Shown here: piece by piece, positions 24,680-33,703 of the stretch
Position numbering within the stretch: position 1 is the first letter of the stretch
Layout of the letters: every line of letters starts with the position of its first letter
From: UBA7672 sp047601145
Lineage (GTDB): Bacteria > Pseudomonadota > Alphaproteobacteria > Caulobacterales > Hyphomonadaceae
Length of the DNA stretch: 64,000 nucleotides
NCBI GenBank assembly: GCA_047601145.1
Contig: JASGJW010000003.1
Location: 1,044,903 to 1,108,902, forward strand
Reading direction: 5' to 3'
Notes under the pieces: generated by a model
The model's database searches: none
Told to the model about the DNA's origin: nothing
The model's input: only the letters and a program-made list of their open reading frames with translations
Made by a program: the position numbers and the translations under genes

Positions 24680-25267
24680 GTGCGCTATTCGGCAGATCAC
24701 AAGGACAAGACCCGCGAGACGCTGCTGAAGGAGGCGGCCCTCGCCATACGCCGTGACGGCCCCGCCGGGCTGTCGCTATCGGCTGTGATGAAGAGCGCTG
24801 GCCTCACGAATGGTGGGTTCTACGCCCACTTCAAGTCACGCGACGATCTCCTGGAAGCCGGGATCGAACAGCTGTTCCGCGAAGCAACGGCGCGGTTGCT
24901 GCTGGAGCGCGAGGGCGATGCGGGCGACAATCTGCGGGATTTCGTGCGCTTTTATCTTTCCCCCAAGCACCGGGATGCCCGTACATTCGGCTGCCCGCTG
25001 GCGCTCTTGAATTCGGATGCGCCACGCCTGCCATCGCGGGCCGCCAAACGCTATGCAGCGGGGATGAGCAGCCTTGCCGGCGTGATCGCCTCGGCCCTCA
25101 AAGCCATCGGCTCGGAACACCCGGAGGACGAAGCAAGCTCGCTTTTGTCAGAACTGATCGGCGCGCTCGGCCGCGCCCGGGCGGAGCCTGACCCCGAACA
25201 ATCCGACCTCGTCCTGAAACGTTCGCGACGCGCAATCCTGCGGCGTCTGACGCCGGACGCAACCTGA
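24680..25267 (+). CDS. TetR/AcrR-family repressor
   Basis: 195 residues with an N-terminal TetR_N domain (about 12-58, LSLSAVMKSAGLTNGGFYAHFKSRDDLLEAG) and a ligand domain containing AFGCPLALLNSDAPRLP, as in the TetR subfamily next to efflux or reductase genes. Start is a GTG. It leads a likely operon with emrA (22-base gap) and is divergent from the first exporter, so it probably represses both sides and responds to an exported compound. Confidence 0.88.
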   Translation: MRYSADHKDKTRETLLKEAALAIRRDGPAGLSLSAVMKSAGLTNGGFYAHFKSRDDLLEAGIEQLFREATARLLLEREGDAGDNLRDFVRFYLSPKHRDARTFGCPLALLNSDAPRLPSRAAKRYAAGMSSLAGVIASALKAIGSEHPEDEASSLLSELIGALGRARAEPDPEQSDLVLKRSRRAILRRLTPDAT

Positions 25268-25289
25268 CTTACAAATGCAAGGTGTGACG

Positions 25290-26441
25290 ATGAGCGCCAC
25301 CACTGTCGAAACCCTTCGGTCTGTCCCTGGCCCAGCCGCTGCGCCGGAGACCGTCGCCCCCACGCCGAAGCGGGGGCCGTTCTCTCACCGCACATTCATC
25401 GCTGTTGTGATCGCGCTGGCAATTGCGATCGGAGGGGCGGCGTTCATCCTGTTGCCGCACGGCAGCGTTTCGACGGATGCAGCCTATCTTGAAGCAGACA
25501 GCTCTGTTGTCGCGCCCAGGATCCGCGGGGTCGTCTCGGAAATCCTGGTGAAGGACAATACGCGCGTCAAAGCTGGTGACGTGCTCCTGCGCATTGACGA
25601 TGCGGAATTCCTTTCGCGCGAAGCGTCGGCCCAGGCCGACCTCAGGACTGCTGAAGCGGCCGTGATGGCCGCGCGCGCCGCCTTTGCCGAACACGGCGCC
25701 CAGCAGCAGCTCGCCGACAGCGATGTAGCGGCGGCGAAAGCTGCGATTGTCGCCGCACAAGCGGAAGCCGCACGCACGAGCGCCGACAGTGAACGCTTTG
25801 ATCGTCTTGCCACGGCTGGCGCCGCTTCGCGCCGCGATGTGGATGCGACGCATGCCGCCGCCGCGACCGCAAGCGCCGAAGTCGTGCGCCTTGAGGCAAA
25901 GCTGGGTGTAACGCACAGTCAGTCTGCTGCGGTGAGAGCGCGTATTGAGACGCTGAACGCCACGCTGGCGGAAGCGGAAGCTGCGGCCAAACGCGCGCAA
26001 GCGGCGCTGGACCTTGCGCAACAGGACAGGTCCTACACCCTCGTGCGCGCGCCGATTGACGGCGTCGTCGGAGATCGCAAGGCCAATGTCGGCGACTACG
26101 TTCAGCCGGGAACGCGCCTGATGGCGATCGTTCCTTTGCAGGCGCTCTACGTCACCGCGAATTTCAAGGAGACGCAAGTTGCTCGGATGCTGGCCGGCCA
26201 GGAGGCGACGATCGAGGTCGACGCCCTTCCCGGTGTCAAGTTCAAGGGCAAGGTCGAGAGCTTCGCGCCGGGATCAGGCTCCCAGTTCTCACTTCTCCCC
26301 TTTGAACCCGGCACAGGTAATTTCACCAAGGTCGTGCAACGCGTCCCCGTGCGCATCGCACTCGACCGGGGCCAACCCGACATCGACCGCCTGCGCCCGG
26401 GGTTATCCACGCTGGTCACCGTGAACCTGAACGTTCACTAG
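25290..26441 (+). CDS. emrA: EmrA/HlyD-family membrane fusion protein
   Basis: 383 residues. One N-terminal span (about 31-55) is followed by the biotinyl-lipoyl-like half motif (STDAAYLEADSSVVAPRIRGVVSEILVKDN), a long coiled-coil alpha hairpin (about 110-215, rich in Ala and Glu), and the barrel domain with YTLVRAPIDGVVG and ALYVTANFKETQ. This is the adaptor of EmrAB-TolC pumps. The ATG at 25290 has AAGGTG upstream; an ATG 15 bases earlier is possible. Partners are either or both flanking DHA2 exporters. Confidence 0.9.
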   Translation: MSATTVETLRSVPGPAAAPETVAPTPKRGPFSHRTFIAVVIALAIAIGGAAFILLPHGSVSTDAAYLEADSSVVAPRIRGVVSEILVKDNTRVKAGDVLLRIDDAEFLSREASAQADLRTAEAAVMAARAAFAEHGAQQQLADSDVAAAKAAIVAAQAEAARTSADSERFDRLATAGAASRRDVDATHAAAATASAEVVRLEAKLGVTHSQSAAVRARIETLNATLAEAEAAAKRAQAALDLAQQDRSYTLVRAPIDGVVGDRKANVGDYVQPGTRLMAIVPLQALYVTANFKETQVARMLAGQEATIEVDALPGVKFKGKVESFAPGSGSQFSLLPFEPGTGNFTKVVQRVPVRIALDRGQPDIDRLRPGLSTLVTVNLNVH

Positions 26442-26565
26442 CGCAGTCGAGACCTGCGCGCGGCAACAGAACCGTTGCTGCAAGTTTCCCTCAGGACATC
26501 CCGATTGCATGCCGCATCTTCGCGGCTTCGGAGAATTCCCGGCTATGTGATCACTGCCGTGGGGA

Positions 26566-26589
26566 ACATCCGTGTGCGGATGTCCTTTT
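26566..26589 (+). terminator. hairpin with T4 between emrA and emrB
   Basis: ACATCCG-TGTG-CGGATGT followed by CCTTTT. A likely terminator or attenuator within the 243-base gap between emrA and the second exporter gene. The gap holds no gene. Confidence 0.5.
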
Positions 26590-26684
26590 GATCCGGGACT
26601 TTGCGCGCCCCATGTGGCAAGAACCTCGTGGCGGGAGCTAGCCCTCCCCGACGTTGAACAGGTCACGAAGGGCGTTGTCCGGCC

Positions 26685-28235
26685 ATGGAAGAGATGGGCC
26701 CTGCTCCGTCCGCGACGCCTAAGGCGCCGGCGTATGGCCAGTATCCTGATCCTGCGCGGCGGGCCCTGATTTCGGCGGGGCTCATTCTCACCACGCTGAT
26801 GACGTCGATCGACGCGACAATCGCCAATACGGTTCTGCCTCAGATCAGGGCGTCGGTGTCGGCCTCGCAGGACGAGATCCTGTGGACGCTGACATCCTTC
26901 ATTCTCGCCGGCACCATCGTGACGCCGGCTATCGGCTGGACCGAGCGGCGCTTCGGGCGGCGGACCGTGCTGCTGAGCGCGCTGGTAGGCTTCACCTTGT
27001 CGTCCATGCTGTGCGGCATCGCGACGGGTATTGCTGAGCTGGTGGTCTATCGCGTCCTGCAAGGCGCCACGGCGGCGTTCTTCATCCCGATCTCGCAGGC
27101 GATCATGCTGGATATCAACCCGCCCGAAGACCATGCGCGCGCCATGTCGATGTGGGGGATGGGCGCCGTGCTTGGCCCGATCATGGGTCCCATTCTTGGC
27201 GGCGTGATCACCGACAATCTCAACTGGCGCTGGGTGTTCTTCATCAACATCCCAATCGCGATCGTCGGTTTCATGATCATGGCGACGGCGCTTCCCAGGC
27301 GCACGCATCGCGAGCAGCAATCGTTCGATGGCTTCGGCTTCATCGTGCTGATCATTGCGCTGATCTGCATGCAGCTCCTCCTCGACCGCGGCCCCGGGCA
27401 GGAATGGTTCTCCTCAACCGAGATCTGGATCTATGCCGGAATCGCGGGCCTGTTCGGCTACCTCTTCTTCGTCCACATCTTCACCAGCGCGCGACCGATC
27501 ATTCATCCGAGCATCCTGGCGGACAGGAACTACCTTCTCGGCTCGGTGATGATCCTGTTCATCGGCGTGCTGATGTTCGCGGGCATGGCCGTGCTGCCAT
27601 CGCTGATGCAGGGCCTGCTCGGCTATCCGGTGCTGACCGCCGGCCTGACACAGGCCTCGCGCGGGGCCGGCACGTTCGTGTCGATGTTCCTGGTGGGACG
27701 GATGATGGGCAAGGTCGACAATCGCCTGATCATCTTCGTCGGGATCAGCCTGACGGGCCTGTCCTACTACCTGATGTCGGGCTTCGCGCTGGAGATGGAC
27801 CAGACCCCGATCGTGGTCTCGGGCCTGTTCCAGGGGCTGGGCCTCGGCCTGGTGTTCATTCCGCTGATGTCGATCGCCTTCACAACCATCAAACCGCAAT
27901 TGCGCACGGAAGCCGCGTCGTTCTACACGCTCATTCGCAATATCGGATCGAGCCTCGGCATCTCGATGGTCGGCGCCCTGCAGATCTACAATATGGGCGT
28001 CGTCAGCTCTCAGCTTGCCGAGCATGCGACGCCGGACAATCCAAACGTCGTCGCCAGCCTGCCTCCAGGCCTTGATCTCGGCACAGCGCCCGGACAGGCG
28101 ATCATGGAAGGCCTGATCGCCCGTCAGGCGGCGATGGTCGCCTATATCGACAGCTTCCACCTGCTCTTCATCATGTCGGTGCTGACGCTTCCCCTGCTTC
28201 TCCTGCTGAGGACGCGTCCGACGGCGAAGCCGTAG
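26685..28235 (+). CDS. emrB: DHA2-family MFS exporter (EmrB-like), second copy
   Basis: 516 residues, about 14 spans. Motifs: LMTSIDATIANTVLPQI in span 1, GWTERRFGRR (motif A), RVLQGATAAFFIPISQ, and GAVLGPIMGPILGGVITD (motif C), then the DHA2-specific second half. Lying downstream of emrA on the same strand, it is the more likely EmrA partner. It is not closely similar to the 22990-24618 exporter. The stop is followed after one base by the convergent cheW stop. Confidence 0.92.
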   Translation: MEEMGPAPSATPKAPAYGQYPDPARRALISAGLILTTLMTSIDATIANTVLPQIRASVSASQDEILWTLTSFILAGTIVTPAIGWTERRFGRRTVLLSALVGFTLSSMLCGIATGIAELVVYRVLQGATAAFFIPISQAIMLDINPPEDHARAMSMWGMGAVLGPIMGPILGGVITDNLNWRWVFFINIPIAIVGFMIMATALPRRTHREQQSFDGFGFIVLIIALICMQLLLDRGPGQEWFSSTEIWIYAGIAGLFGYLFFVHIFTSARPIIHPSILADRNYLLGSVMILFIGVLMFAGMAVLPSLMQGLLGYPVLTAGLTQASRGAGTFVSMFLVGRMMGKVDNRLIIFVGISLTGLSYYLMSGFALEMDQTPIVVSGLFQGLGLGLVFIPLMSIAFTTIKPQLRTEAASFYTLIRNIGSSLGISMVGALQIYNMGVVSSQLAEHATPDNPNVVASLPPGLDLGTAPGQAIMEGLIARQAAMVAYIDSFHLLFIMSVLTLPLLLLLRTRPTAKP

Positions 28236-28236
28236 A

Positions 28237-28689
28237 TCAGGCGGCTTCCGCCGCAGATTCAGGCAGGATGTTGTCGAGCGTGATGACGCTGATCATCCGG
28301 TTGTCGACCGTGACGATGCCGCGCAACAGGTCGCGTACGCCGTCGCTGCCGACATCGGGGGTGGGCTGGATGGCGTCCTCGCCGATGCTCATGATCTCCG
28401 AGACGGAATCGACGAGTAGCCCGAACAGCTTCTTGCCGACATGGGCGACAATGATGGCGCTGCGGGCGCTGGTCTCCGTGCGACCAAGCCCAAGGCGGTG
28501 GGAAAGGTCAACCACCGGGAGCACGGTGCCGCGCAGGTTGATGACGCCGCAGACAAAGTCCGGCGATTGGGGCAGCGCAGTCGACTGCGTCCAGCCGCGG
28601 ATCTCGCGGACCTGCATAATGTCGATGCAGAAGTCCTGCTCAGCCATCCGGAAGGAGACAAGTTCAAGGCGGTTTGATTCTTCGGACAT
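28237..28689 (-). CDS. cheW: CheW chemotaxis coupling protein
   Basis: 150 residues, a single CheW domain. Visible: FCIDIMQVREIRGW, the conserved GVINLRGTVLPVVDLSHRLGL block (about 48-68), and the C-terminal GIVTVDNRMISVITLDNIL. It should couple receptors to a CheA kinase. No cheA, receptor or other che gene is in the window, so this is an orphan cheW. A 22-codon ORF with a receptor-like N-terminus lies directly upstream on the same strand (28730-28798). Confidence 0.92.
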   Translation of the reverse strand: MSEESNRLELVSFRMAEQDFCIDIMQVREIRGWTQSTALPQSPDFVCGVINLRGTVLPVVDLSHRLGLGRTETSARSAIIVAHVGKKLFGLLVDSVSEIMSIGEDAIQPTPDVGSDGVRDLLRGIVTVDNRMISVITLDNILPESAAEAA

Positions 28690-28729
28690 GATGTTTGCTT
28701 GCTCCAGGCGTGAGGACCTAGAACTCCTC

Positions 28730-28798
28730 TCAGCTCGCTTCTTCGGCGGCCGGCTGCGCTTTCGCCTTCGTCGAAATTTTCCAGTCGTTGATGTTCAT
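28730..28798 (-). CDS. 22-codon ORF resembling the start of a chemoreceptor
   Basis: MNINDWKISTKAKAQ followed by a short acidic end and a stop. The opening W-K-I-S-T-K is like the N-terminus of methyl-accepting chemotaxis proteins, which usually begin with such a basic stretch before the first span. Here the span is absent. GGGGCC precedes the ATG. It may be a receptor remnant or chance. The rest of the 300-base gap (28690-28991) shows nothing else. Confidence 0.3.
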   Translation of the reverse strand: MNINDWKISTKAKAQPAAEEAS

Positions 28799-28991
28799 TT
28801 CAGGCCCCCTACGGCCGGGCGCGAACGCGCCTTGTGCATTTGCGAGGGTCCGCCTCAGGCGTTAAAATACCTGTCCCGCTTTTTAGTGTTCACTCAGAAC
28901 AAAAGGTCGCAGTTAGGTAAGCAATGGGTAAACACACTCCGGGAAGCGATGGGCTCGCGCGCATAACGCCCTGATCTGCTAGAATGCCGTC

Positions 28992-29585
28992 ATGACTGGC
29001 CACGCCCAAACAGCTTCGCGCGGAGACAGGCTGCTTTACCTGATCGGCATCCTGCTGAGCGTGCCGCCCTTGATCAGCCTGATCCAGCGCCAGTTCGATG
29101 TGCCGACTGCGTTGCAGATCCAGGATTTGGTCATGGGATATCGCACGCTGTCGGACACGGCGGCCAAGCTGGTGCACGCGCCGCTGTTCGGCGTGGGCCT
29201 GCCGCCGCCTCCCCCACTTATCGACCTGCACCTGCTGTCGTTCGCGGGCATGGGCATGATGACCAAGGGCATGCAGCAGCCCGGCGAGAAGATCGACTGG
29301 ATGGGCGGGTTGGTCTGGGCGATCGCCGCGTTTGTCATGGCCTGGCTGCTGATCGGCATCCTGGTGATCGCAGCCATCCTTGCACGGATGATCGCCAACC
29401 CATTGATCGCCTTCCGCTCGGATCACTACATCGAAACGACACCGCTGCTCGAAGGCCTGCAGGGGCGCTTGAAGCGCGAGCGCGAGATGCGGCTGGAAAG
29501 AGACCTTGCGCGCATCATGCTTATCTCGCTCGCGCTGGTGGGCTGCTATTTCGGCCTCAACGGCATCCTGCTGAGCATCGGGTAA
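28992..29585 (+). CDS. hypothetical membrane protein
   Basis: 197 residues, no family recognised. Predicted spans at about 15-33, 110-135 (GLVWAIAAFVMAWLLIGILVIAAI) and 172-193. The region between the first and second spans contains a Pro-rich loop (GVGLPPPPPLIDL). The segment after span two is charged and coiled-coil-like (GRLKREREMRLERDLAR). No strong ribosome site is seen. It stands alone between cheW and the SIMPL-domain gene. Confidence 0.65.
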   Translation: MTGHAQTASRGDRLLYLIGILLSVPPLISLIQRQFDVPTALQIQDLVMGYRTLSDTAAKLVHAPLFGVGLPPPPPLIDLHLLSFAGMGMMTKGMQQPGEKIDWMGGLVWAIAAFVMAWLLIGILVIAAILARMIANPLIAFRSDHYIETTPLLEGLQGRLKREREMRLERDLARIMLISLALVGCYFGLNGILLSIG

Positions 29586-29752
29586 CGTGGCGTTTCCGAT
29601 ACGCCTGTGGGGCGTTCGCAGCTTGCCACACAGCGCCCCCAGTTCGCGCTTGCCACGCCACAGGCGCGCCCCATTTGAAATGCGGATTCCCTCACACGTC
29701 CGCTATACTCCCGAACCAGACGGACGATGACCCACGAGAAAGGTCCCCAACA

Positions 29753-30508
29753 ATGACACGCCTTGCCCCTGCCCTGATTGCCGCCACCGCGCTGGCGGGC
29801 TGCGCGACTGCCCCGATGGCGATGGCGCAACCGCCGATGACGCCTCCCCCAGGAATGCCGCCCATGAGCTCCATCCAGCCCGAGACCACGATCACGCTGA
29901 CCGGCAAGGGCACAGTCGATCACGCGCCCGACATCGCCATGATCAATGTCGGCGTGCAGGTCGAAGCCAAGACTGCCGCCGAAGCGATGGCGCAGCAGGC
30001 CCAGCAGATGAACGGCGTCTTCGCCGCCGTGAAGGCCGCCGGCATCGCCGACAAGGACATGCAGACCGGCAACCTCTCACTCAACCCTGTCTACGAGTAT
30101 CCGAACAATGCGCGCCCGCGCCTCACAGGATATCAGGCCTCCAACACGATCGGCATCAAGGTCCGCAAGCTCGACACGCTCGGCAAGACGCTCGATGCTG
30201 TGGTGAAGGGCGGCGGAAACACGATCAACGGCGTATCCTTCTCGATCGACAAGCCTGACCAGTTCCAGAACGACGCCCGCATGGAAGCCATCAAGGATGC
30301 CGCCGCCAAGGCCGAGCTCTACGCCAAGGCCGTTGGCTACAAGGTCAAGCGCATTGTCACGATCAGCGAGCAGGAATACTTCCCGCAGCCCGTGCCGATG
30401 ATGATGCAGATGCGCCAGAAGGACATGGCCGCCGAAGCAACCCCGATCGCTGCTGGGGAAGTGTCGTTGACGCAGACGGTCAATGTGGTTTTCGAACTCA
30501 CCAAGTGA
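29753..30508 (+). CDS. SIMPL (DUF541) domain lipoprotein
   Basis: 251 residues. A lipoprotein signal with lipobox ALAGC (Cys about 16) is followed by a Pro/Met-rich linker and a DUF541/SIMPL domain (about 45-250): ITLTGKGTVDHAPDIAMINVGVQ at the start, and the YQASNTIGIKVRKLDTLGKTLDAVVKGGGN core. Family members are periplasmic proteins tied to oxidative stress or outer-membrane functions, but none has a firm activity. The ATG chosen is the one before the signal peptide; a longer frame has no signal. A strong terminator follows. Confidence 0.88.
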   Translation: MTRLAPALIAATALAGCATAPMAMAQPPMTPPPGMPPMSSIQPETTITLTGKGTVDHAPDIAMINVGVQVEAKTAAEAMAQQAQQMNGVFAAVKAAGIADKDMQTGNLSLNPVYEYPNNARPRLTGYQASNTIGIKVRKLDTLGKTLDAVVKGGGNTINGVSFSIDKPDQFQNDARMEAIKDAAAKAELYAKAVGYKVKRIVTISEQEYFPQPVPMMMQMRQKDMAAEATPIAAGEVSLTQTVNVVFELTK

Positions 30509-30531
30509 TTTTGACCGGCGCCTGAAATTGG

Positions 30532-30562
30532 AAACGCCGCCCGTGCTTTGCGGGCGGCGTTT
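30532..30562. terminator. bidirectional rho-independent terminator
   Basis: Twelve-base perfect arms (AAACGCCGCCCG / CGGGCGGCGTTT) with a 7-base loop, A and T ends on both sides. Serves the SIMPL gene and the convergent panD. Confidence 0.92.
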
Positions 30563-30591
30563 CTGCTTCTGGGGAGGAAGCTTCGTAATCT

Positions 30592-30951
30592 CTAGGCGAT
30601 GCCGGTAACGACCTCGTTGCGGTCGTTCAGCTTCACAACGGCCGGAGCCCACTGTTTTGCTTCGGCTTCTTCCATCTGGGCGAAAGCTGCGATGATCACC
30701 CGGTCGGCGACCTGGAAGTACCGCGCCGCGGCGCCGTTGATGCCGATTGTTTTCGAGCCGCGCGGGGCCTCGATCGCGTAGGTCGAGATGCGGGCGCCGT
30801 TGGTGATGTTCCAGATATCAATCTTCTCGTGCGGCAGGATGTTCGCCGCTTCGAGCAGATCGATGTCGATGGAGCATGAGCCTTCGTAGTGAAGATCGCA
30901 CTGGGTGACGGCAGCGCGGTGCAGCTTGCCCTTCATCATGGTGAGGAACAC
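30592..30951 (-). CDS. panD: aspartate 1-decarboxylase
   Basis: 119 residues. PanD makes beta-alanine for pantothenate by decarboxylating aspartate, using a pyruvoyl group formed by self-cleavage between Gly and Ser. With the GTG start at 30951 the cleavage site falls at G24-S25 (LHYEGSCSID), exactly as in E. coli, and GGAGGG lies at the right distance; this decides against the ATG frame start at 30990 and the internal ATGs. K9, Y58-region (NGARISTYAI) and N72-region residues are also present. Monocistronic here. Confidence 0.95.
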   Translation of the reverse strand: MFLTMMKGKLHRAAVTQCDLHYEGSCSIDIDLLEAANILPHEKIDIWNITNGARISTYAIEAPRGSKTIGINGAAARYFQVADRVIIAAFAQMEEAEAKQWAPAVVKLNDRNEVVTGIA

Positions 30952-31190
30952 GGTATTCCCTCCAAACGCCCTGTTTTTGTGCAGGGTCATGCGCAGCCGT
31001 TAACGTGAGAGGGGGTCCTCGTAACCGTCTCGGTGCGCGCCTACTCGCGAGCTCGATCCGGGCTCCGGAAAAGAGCCCACGCGCCCGCATGGTTAAGGAA
31101 GGGACAGCCCTGATCTGCTATAGAAATCGCGATCCGGCGTCGTCCCCATAGCGCAACCGATACATACGGTCGCCGTAAGGAGCCTTCTAT

Positions 31191-32153
31191 ATGGCCCATG
31201 AGTTCCGCTACGTCCAGTCCGGCGACTGCAGCATCCGTGCTGCCGTCGAGGGCGCGGGACCACTGGTCCTGATGGTCCATGGCTGGCCGGAGAGCTGGTA
31301 TTCCTGGCGTCACCAGATGGGACCGATCGCGCAGGCTGGCTTCACGGCGGCGGCGGTCGATGTGCGCGGTTATGGCGGCTCGTCAAAGCCGTGGCCGATC
31401 GAAGCCTACGACATGCAGTCGATCATCGGCGACCTTCAGAAGACCGCGGACGAACTCGGCGGCGGCAAGGCGATCCTGATCGGGCATGACTGGGGAGCGC
31501 CGATCGTGTGGAACGCCGCGCTGGTCGATCCCGGTCGCTTCACGGCGGTGGCGGCGCTCGCCATCCCCTACACCGGGCTCGGCAAGGAGCCCTTCATCGA
31601 GAATTCCCGCCGACGCTTCACCGACAAGGGCCGCTTCTTCTACCAGATCCGCATCCAGGACGAGGGCGATGTCGAGGCCGAAGCCGAGGCCGACGTCCGC
31701 GCGACCCTGCGGAAAATCTACTACGCGATCTCGGCCGATGCGCCTGACGGGACGTGGCCGAGAGACAAGGTGCATGGCGATGGCCTGCTGCATCGCCTCG
31801 TCGACCCGCCGCAATTTCCGGCCTGGTTGAACGACGCGGACATCGACTACTATGTGAAGGAATTCGAGGGCTCGGGGTTCCGCGGACCGTTCAACCGGTA
31901 TCGCAACTTCCACCGCGACTTCGACTGGTTGTCCAAGTTCAACGACCGGACCATCGACCAGCCGGCCTTGTTCATCACCGGCGCTCAGGACATGGCGACC
32001 CGCATGTCCGGCAAGGACATCGAGAGCCGCATGCGCGAGAAGGTGACCGACCTGCGCGGCTATCATGTCATCGACCGTTGCGGCCACTGGACGCAGCAGG
32101 AAAAGCCCGCCGAAGTGACCGCCCTGCTTCTTGAGTGGCTCAAGCAGTTATAG
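31191..32153 (+). CDS. alpha/beta hydrolase, epoxide hydrolase-like
   Basis: 320 residues. HGWPESWYSWRHQ (about 30-42) is the oxyanion HGWP motif of epoxide hydrolases, GHDWGAPIVW (about 100-109) carries the nucleophilic Asp, and RCGHWTQQEKP (about 298-308) the catalytic His. The cap domain has tyrosines (KIYYAI, DIDYYVKEF) that could activate the epoxide. AAGGAG precedes the ATG. It may detoxify or catabolise epoxides; haloalkane dehalogenase is a less likely reading because of HGWP. Confidence 0.88.
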   Translation: MAHEFRYVQSGDCSIRAAVEGAGPLVLMVHGWPESWYSWRHQMGPIAQAGFTAAAVDVRGYGGSSKPWPIEAYDMQSIIGDLQKTADELGGGKAILIGHDWGAPIVWNAALVDPGRFTAVAALAIPYTGLGKEPFIENSRRRFTDKGRFFYQIRIQDEGDVEAEAEADVRATLRKIYYAISADAPDGTWPRDKVHGDGLLHRLVDPPQFPAWLNDADIDYYVKEFEGSGFRGPFNRYRNFHRDFDWLSKFNDRTIDQPALFITGAQDMATRMSGKDIESRMREKVTDLRGYHVIDRCGHWTQQEKPAEVTALLLEWLKQL

Positions 32154-32182
32154 GCTGACCCCGTCGATTTGGGGGTCGGCGG

Positions 32183-33550
32183 ATGAAACTGGCCAAATTC
32201 CTGTTCTCGTTCGAGGGCGAGCTCGACCGGCGGGCCTATGCGCTAGCGTCTCTCTCCGCATTCTTCACACAGCATGCGTTTGTACTGGTCTGCATGTGGC
32301 AGAGCGGCCGGTATGATGATCTGCGCAGCATCGGTTTCCTGTTCAACCCGATGCGCTATCTGACACGCGCAACGATCGAGACGACGTTTCTCGGCCTGCT
32401 GCTGATGCTGATCGTGGCCTGGATACTGGTTGCGCTGTCCTTCCGCCGCGCACGCAAGGACCGGGCGGACCTGGTGCTCGTGGTCCCCATCGTCATGCCC
32501 GCGCTTCAACTACCGATGATCGCGCTGCTTTCGCTGCTGATGCCGACCGGAACCAAAGTGAGGCATGCGGAACCGGCGCCACGCCACACCGGCGCCATCA
32601 CCATACCGGCGATGCAGGGCGCTCTGGCGGGGATGACCATCTCGCTTACGGCGTGCGCCTTCGGCACGCTCGTGATGCAATCCTACGGCTACACGCTGTT
32701 CTTTGCGACGCCGCTAGTGGTTGGCGTTACCGCAGCTTATGTCGCGAACCGGAGGGCTGATATCGGCCTGGCGAAGACGAACAAGGTCGTGTTGGCCGCG
32801 CTAGGCCTTGGAGCTGCGGCGATCATGGGCGTCGCGATCGAGGGGGCTATCTGCCTCATCATGGCTTCCCCCCTGATCGTCGGCATTGGATATGTTGGCG
32901 GCGTGATTGGGTATGTCGCCGCGAAGAGCCGTAGCGGTGGACGTACGACCCTGTCGGGGATAGCAGCACTGCCTTTGTTGTTCATGCTTGAGGCTGCTTT
33001 TCCACCTCGCGGAGATTTCGTCAGTTTGGAATCAATCGATGTCGCGGCTGGACCGGACGAAGTCTGGCGATCGATCACGCATATGGGCTCCATCGACGTG
33101 CCGCCGTCCGCGCCGTTCGGATGGGGACTTGCCTATCCGGTCAGCGGCGAGATCGATGGAGAAGGCGTTGGCGCCGTGCGCCGCGGGGTATTCTCCACAG
33201 GCGTCGCCTATGAGCGGGTGACGGAGTGGGAACCGGGGCGGAAACTGTGGTTCGACGTATTGAGCGATCCGCCAGCTCTGAAGGAACTGAGCCCATATGA
33301 TCAGGTTCAGGCGCCTCATCTTGCCGGCTATTTCACCACCGCCTACGCCCGATTCAGCATCACGCCGCTTGGCGATGGCCGGACCAGGCTATCGCTTGAG
33401 ACGCTTCATACCCTTGATCTGGATCCGGCCCTTTACTGGACGCCGATCGCCCAATGGGCCGTTCACGAGAACAAGAAGCGGGTTTTGGCGCATTTTGCTT
33501 CGCAAGCCGAGGACTGGGCGGCGTCCGGCGGGCGTAGGCCCGTTAAGTGA
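32183..33550 (+). CDS. DUF805-like membrane domain fused to SRPBCC domain
   Basis: 455 residues. The first 270 start with the DUF805-style FLFSFEGELDRRAYAL opening and hold about 7 spans. Residues about 280-450 lack spans and read as a START/SRPBCC (polyketide cyclase-like) ligand domain: SLESIDVAAGPDEVWRSITH at its start, TEWEPGRKLWFDV, and ALYWTPIAQWAVHENKKRVLAHFA at its end. The combination suggests a membrane-tethered lipid or hydrophobic-ligand binding protein. It starts 30 bases after the epoxide hydrolase-like gene and probably shares its transcript. Precise role unknown. Confidence 0.75.
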   Translation: MKLAKFLFSFEGELDRRAYALASLSAFFTQHAFVLVCMWQSGRYDDLRSIGFLFNPMRYLTRATIETTFLGLLLMLIVAWILVALSFRRARKDRADLVLVVPIVMPALQLPMIALLSLLMPTGTKVRHAEPAPRHTGAITIPAMQGALAGMTISLTACAFGTLVMQSYGYTLFFATPLVVGVTAAYVANRRADIGLAKTNKVVLAALGLGAAAIMGVAIEGAICLIMASPLIVGIGYVGGVIGYVAAKSRSGGRTTLSGIAALPLLFMLEAAFPPRGDFVSLESIDVAAGPDEVWRSITHMGSIDVPPSAPFGWGLAYPVSGEIDGEGVGAVRRGVFSTGVAYERVTEWEPGRKLWFDVLSDPPALKELSPYDQVQAPHLAGYFTTAYARFSITPLGDGRTRLSLETLHTLDLDPALYWTPIAQWAVHENKKRVLAHFASQAEDWAASGGRRPVK

Positions 33551-33703
33551 AAATGGAACAGGAGGCTGGTTTGCAGGCGGCTTTCAGGCCATCCCCAGCC
33601 TTGCCGCTGCACGGCATTGACCTTGGCGCCCTCCTTGCGCCAGATGGCCCTGACGCGTGGGCCTGCCGGGAGGCGCGCCCTAGCGGACAGGTCGATCGAT
33701 CCC

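Noticed and set aside
26111..26137. GGAAC with CGTT inside emrA
   Set aside because: The spacer is 15 bases and it is within the gene with no start behind it.
22990..28235. CRISPR, toxin-antitoxin, phage or restriction system
   Set aside because: I looked through the whole window for spaced short repeats, integrases, methylase-nuclease pairs and small paired toxin genes and saw none.
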